Of a stretch of 64,000 nucleotides of DNA, positions 59,801-64,000 are shown one piece after another. The DNA is from Erythrobacter sp. (GTDB lineage: Bacteria > Pseudomonadota > Alphaproteobacteria > Sphingomonadales > Sphingomonadaceae), in assembly GCF_024305245.1 (NCBI RefSeq), contig NZ_JAMWYX010000003.1, positions 62,001 through 126,000 on the forward strand, given 5' to 3'. The notes beneath the pieces were generated by a model. It had not been told where the DNA came from. It saw nothing but the letters and a program-made list of their open reading frames with translations, and did not search any database. Made by a program: the position numbers and the translations under genes. Within the stretch, counting starts at the first letter, position 1, and the number at the start of each line of letters is the position of its first letter.

Positions 59801-60346
59801 TCAACCTTCCCACGGCCCCAGCATGCCTTCACCCGGCATCGCCGCCAGTGCCGGCCCGCGCGCCAGCAGTCGCTGCGGCTCATACGGGCCGGGACAGCGC
59901 CAGCCTCCGGTCATCGCGGCGGAAAAGCCCCAGCGCCCGTAATAATCGGCATCGCCGATCAGCATTTGCGGCAGCGACCGCGCCCCCCCTTCGCTCGCCA
60001 GCCGTGCATCTTCGGCGATCATTGCGCTCATCAAACCGACGCCGAAGCCTTCGCCCTGCCGTTCGGGCACGACGGCGACCGGGCCGACCATCACCAGCGG
60101 CACCTGACCCTGCCGGGTCTGCAGCGCAATCGGCCAGCACTGGATCGTGCCGACCAGCAGGTCTTCCTCGTCGAGCGCAGCGAAGCTCAGCGCCGGTAGC
60201 CACGGCATGCCTTCGCGGATTCGATAGGCGGTGCGGGCGTGGCGATCCGTCCCGAAGGCACGGTCGAGCACCGCCTCGATCATGGCGGGCTCGACCGCTT
60301 CGAGCGGGATCAGCGTGGCGCTGGCGGCAGGGGCGGCAGCGGTCAT
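59801..60346 (-). CDS. GNAT-family N-acetyltransferase
   Basis: VGPVAVVPERQGEGFGVGLMSAMI...VLIGDADYYGRWGF-type motif (read as MLIGDADYYGRWGF). Confidence 0.88.
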   Translation of the reverse strand: MTAAAPAASATLIPLEAVEPAMIEAVLDRAFGTDRHARTAYRIREGMPWLPALSFAALDEEDLLVGTIQCWPIALQTRQGQVPLVMVGPVAVVPERQGEGFGVGLMSAMIAEDARLASEGGARSLPQMLIGDADYYGRWGFSAAMTGGWRCPGPYEPQRLLARGPALAAMPGEGMLGPWEG

Positions 60347-61503
60347 TGTGGGGTGAGTTTCAGCACCTGACCATCCTCGCCATCCTCGGCGATCCAGATC
60401 GCGCCGTCGGGGCCTTGTTCGATCGAGCGCAGGCGCTTGTCGAATTCGTAGCGGGCAACCTCGCTTGCATTCTCGCCGTCGATGGCGACGCGCACCAGCG
60501 ATTGCGAGCCGAGGCCGGGGATCAGCGCCTGACCCTGCCATGCATCGAACATCTCACCCGAATAGATGATCATGTCGCCCGGCGCGATCACTGGGTTCCA
60601 GCTGAGCGCAGGCTTGGCAAAGCCATCATCCGCCGAATGATCGGGGATCGGATCGCCGTTGTAATGTTCGCCATTGGAACGCACCGGCCAGCCGTAATTG
60701 GCGGCGCGCTGGACGAGGTTGAGTTCGTCGCCGCCCGCCGGGCCGTGCTCGACTTCCCACAGCCGCCCCTGCGAATCCCAGTCCATGCCGAGGATGTTGC
60801 GGTGGCCGTAAGACCAGATTTCCGCAGTCACGCCACCCTTTTCCGCCATCGGGTTGCCCGCAGCAGGCGTGCCGTCGAGGTTCAGGCGCACCATCGTGCC
60901 GAGCGTGTTGGAGGTGTCCTGCGAAGGCTGCATCTTCTGCCGCTCTCCGCTGGCGATCCACAGATGCTGGCCATCGGGTGAGATACCGAGGCGGTGCGAA
61001 TAGTGGCCACGCCCGGTGACCTTGGGGGTCTGACGCCAGATCACGTCCAGCCCTTCGATGGTGCAGGATTCGGCCTCGCCGCATACCAGCGTGCCTTTGC
61101 CGACCACGGCGCCGCGGGTGTCGCCGTCCCCTGCTTCGGCCCAGCTCAGGTAGATTGTGCGGCGCTCGAGCGTGTCGGAGGATTCCGACGGTAGGAACGC
61201 GATGTCGCCAAGCCCGCCCTGGCCGCCGTAATCCACATCCGGCAACCCGCTGACCGTGCCTATGGTGCCGCTGGCCGTCTCGAGAAACTTCATCGTTCCC
61301 GATTTCTCGGTCACGAACAGCACCGGGGTGCCGGGCGCGAACTCGATCGCCCAAGGTTCGTTGAATGCACCCATTTCCGCGACCGCGAACGGCGTGCCTT
61401 CGGCAGCGACGGGTGCGCTTTCCCCGGTTTCCGCATTCGCGCAGCTTGTCAGCGCGAGGACGGACAGGGAAAACGGGGCAAGGAGTCGGGACGAACGGAT
61501 CAT
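60343..61503 (-). CDS. PQQ-dependent sugar dehydrogenase (soluble aldose dehydrogenase family), lipoprotein
   Basis: Lipobox LALTSC; YGGQGGLGDIAFLP, SYGHRNILGMDWDSQGRLWEVEHGPAGGDELNLVQRAANYGWP. Confidence 0.93.
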   Translation of the reverse strand: MIRSSRLLAPFSLSVLALTSCANAETGESAPVAAEGTPFAVAEMGAFNEPWAIEFAPGTPVLFVTEKSGTMKFLETASGTIGTVSGLPDVDYGGQGGLGDIAFLPSESSDTLERRTIYLSWAEAGDGDTRGAVVGKGTLVCGEAESCTIEGLDVIWRQTPKVTGRGHYSHRLGISPDGQHLWIASGERQKMQPSQDTSNTLGTMVRLNLDGTPAAGNPMAEKGGVTAEIWSYGHRNILGMDWDSQGRLWEVEHGPAGGDELNLVQRAANYGWPVRSNGEHYNGDPIPDHSADDGFAKPALSWNPVIAPGDMIIYSGEMFDAWQGQALIPGLGSQSLVRVAIDGENASEVARYEFDKRLRSIEQGPDGAIWIAEDGEDGQVLKLTPQ

Positions 61504-62125
61504 GCTAGGGATTACTCCGGGTTTCACGGTCACGGACGGGGCACTCGTCATCGGTGTCGACGAGGCCGGCCGTGGGCCGCTGGCCGGGCCGGTGGTGGCC
61601 GCGGCGGTTGTTCTTGGCCGATCGATACCTGCGGGGCTCGACGATTCCAAGCGCCTTTCCGCAAAGCGCCGCGCCGTGCTGGATACCGCCATCCGCGCCA
61701 GCTGCTGCTGGGCGGTGGCGGTGGTCGAGCCGGAGGAGATCGACCGGATCAACATCTTTCAGGCGACCATGCTTGCGATGACCCGCGCGGTCGCCAATCT
61801 CGATGCCGCGCTGGGCGGCGCGCGCTGCGAGGTGCTGATCGATGGCAACATGACCCCGGCGGGCCGGCGCAGCGAATGGTGCTGGCCGGCGCGTGCAATC
61901 GTGGGCGGCGACGGGATCGAACCGTGCATCTCCGCCGCGTCGATCATCGCCAAGGAATGGCGCGACCGGCTGATGCTGGAGGCGTCGGGTGCCTTTCCCC
62001 ACTACGGCTGGGAGCGCAACAAGGGCTATGGCACGCCCGAACACATGGAAGCGCTGCGGCTGCACGGCGCAACCCCGCTGCACCGCCGCAGCTTCGCCCC
62101 GGTGGCACAAGGCCAGCTGATCTGA
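61502..62125 (+). CDS. rnhB: Ribonuclease HII
   Basis: VIGVDEAGRGPLAGPVVAAAVVL, LDDSKRLSAKRR, SAASIIAKEWRD. Confidence 0.96.
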   Translation: MLGITPGFTVTDGALVIGVDEAGRGPLAGPVVAAAVVLGRSIPAGLDDSKRLSAKRRAVLDTAIRASCCWAVAVVEPEEIDRINIFQATMLAMTRAVANLDAALGGARCEVLIDGNMTPAGRRSEWCWPARAIVGGDGIEPCISAASIIAKEWRDRLMLEASGAFPHYGWERNKGYGTPEHMEALRLHGATPLHRRSFAPVAQGQLI

Positions 62126-62160
62126 TCGGAAAAACCGCATAGCGGAATGGCGGCGGGTGA

Positions 62161-63522
<1,362 letters not shown>

Positions 63523-63539
63523 TCCGTGCAGCCAAAGCC

Positions 63540-64000
63540 ATGACCGGCAACGTCTATCTCCACCCGATCACGCTCGTTTCCGGCCCGCAGGCGGTTGAGG
63601 GCGATGCCGTGCGGCTGGGCGGCAGCATGGTCTATGCCCGCGAATTCGCGCTGGTGCTGCGCGACGAAACCGGCGCGGCGACCCGCATCGTGACCACCGC
63701 CGCCGGAATGCCCGAGGCCATTGCCCGCCTGCCCGACACAGCCGCGCGCGAAGCCGAGCGGCAGTGGGCCAACATCAGGAAAACCCACGTGCCGCTGCAA
63801 CTGGGCACCCGTACCATCCGGCTGGATCAGCCGCAGGTGATGGGAATCCTCAACGTCACGCCCGACAGTTTCTCTGACGGCGGGCAGCATGAGGATCTGC
63901 AGGCCGGGCGCGATCATGCTGCGGCGATGCTGGAGGCGGGCGCGTCGATCATCGACATCGGCGGCGAAAGCACGCGGCCCGGCGCTGCGGCGACGTTCGA
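63540..64000 (+). CDS. folP: Dihydropteroate synthase, 5' part (runs off the right edge)
   Basis: Manual translation includes VMGILNVTPDSFSDGGQHEDLQAGRDHAAAMLEAGASIIDIGGESTRPGA. Not in the ORF track because it is unclosed. Confidence 0.95.
   Translation, partial: MTGNVYLHPITLVSGPQAVEGDAVRLGGSMVYAREFALVLRDETGAATRIVTTAAGMPEAIARLPDTAAREAERQWANIRKTHVPLQLGTRTIRLDQPQVMGILNVTPDSFSDGGQHEDLQAGRDHAAAMLEAGASIIDIGGESTRPGAAATF

Overview
GC-rich alphaproteobacterial chromosome segment, probably Sphingomonadales/Erythrobacter-like. That placement is inferred from protein content and repeat types and was not tested. About 1-20 kb is a glucuronoxylan/xylose utilisation locus: two GH3, GH67, two GH43 and GH5 enzymes, a SGNH acetylesterase, an aldose epimerase, Weimberg-type XylB/XylC/XylD/XylX enzymes, a LacI regulator, a cupin-like protein and a catalytic-domain-less tandem-repeat secreted protein. 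The locus is punctuated by copies of a TGGTAGCGCTACCA palindrome that I interpret as the LacI operator. Then come tRNA-Val, a Xre/MbcA-RES toxin-antitoxin pair with an inverted repeat at its promoter, a TolC-MacA-MacB-like exporter and an AT-rich island with a PEP-CTERM C-type-lectin-like protein. The rest is mostly housekeeping: truA/fmt/recR/def, rmuC, a ptsH-EIIA-rapZ-hprK-chvG-chvI cluster, pckA, two adjacent cysteine desulfurases plus ferredoxin, parC, cca, nudix, rnhB, ccrM and the start of folP. Most interesting observations: the operator-defined xylan regulon and its tandem-domain protein, a cluster of five GANTC sites just upstream of ccrM, composition mosaicism inside rmuC, overlapping CATG/CTAG start and stop codons of opposing genes, and several REP-like palindromes. 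I saw no CRISPR array, prophage or complete IS element. No single feature clearly amounts to an undescribed system.
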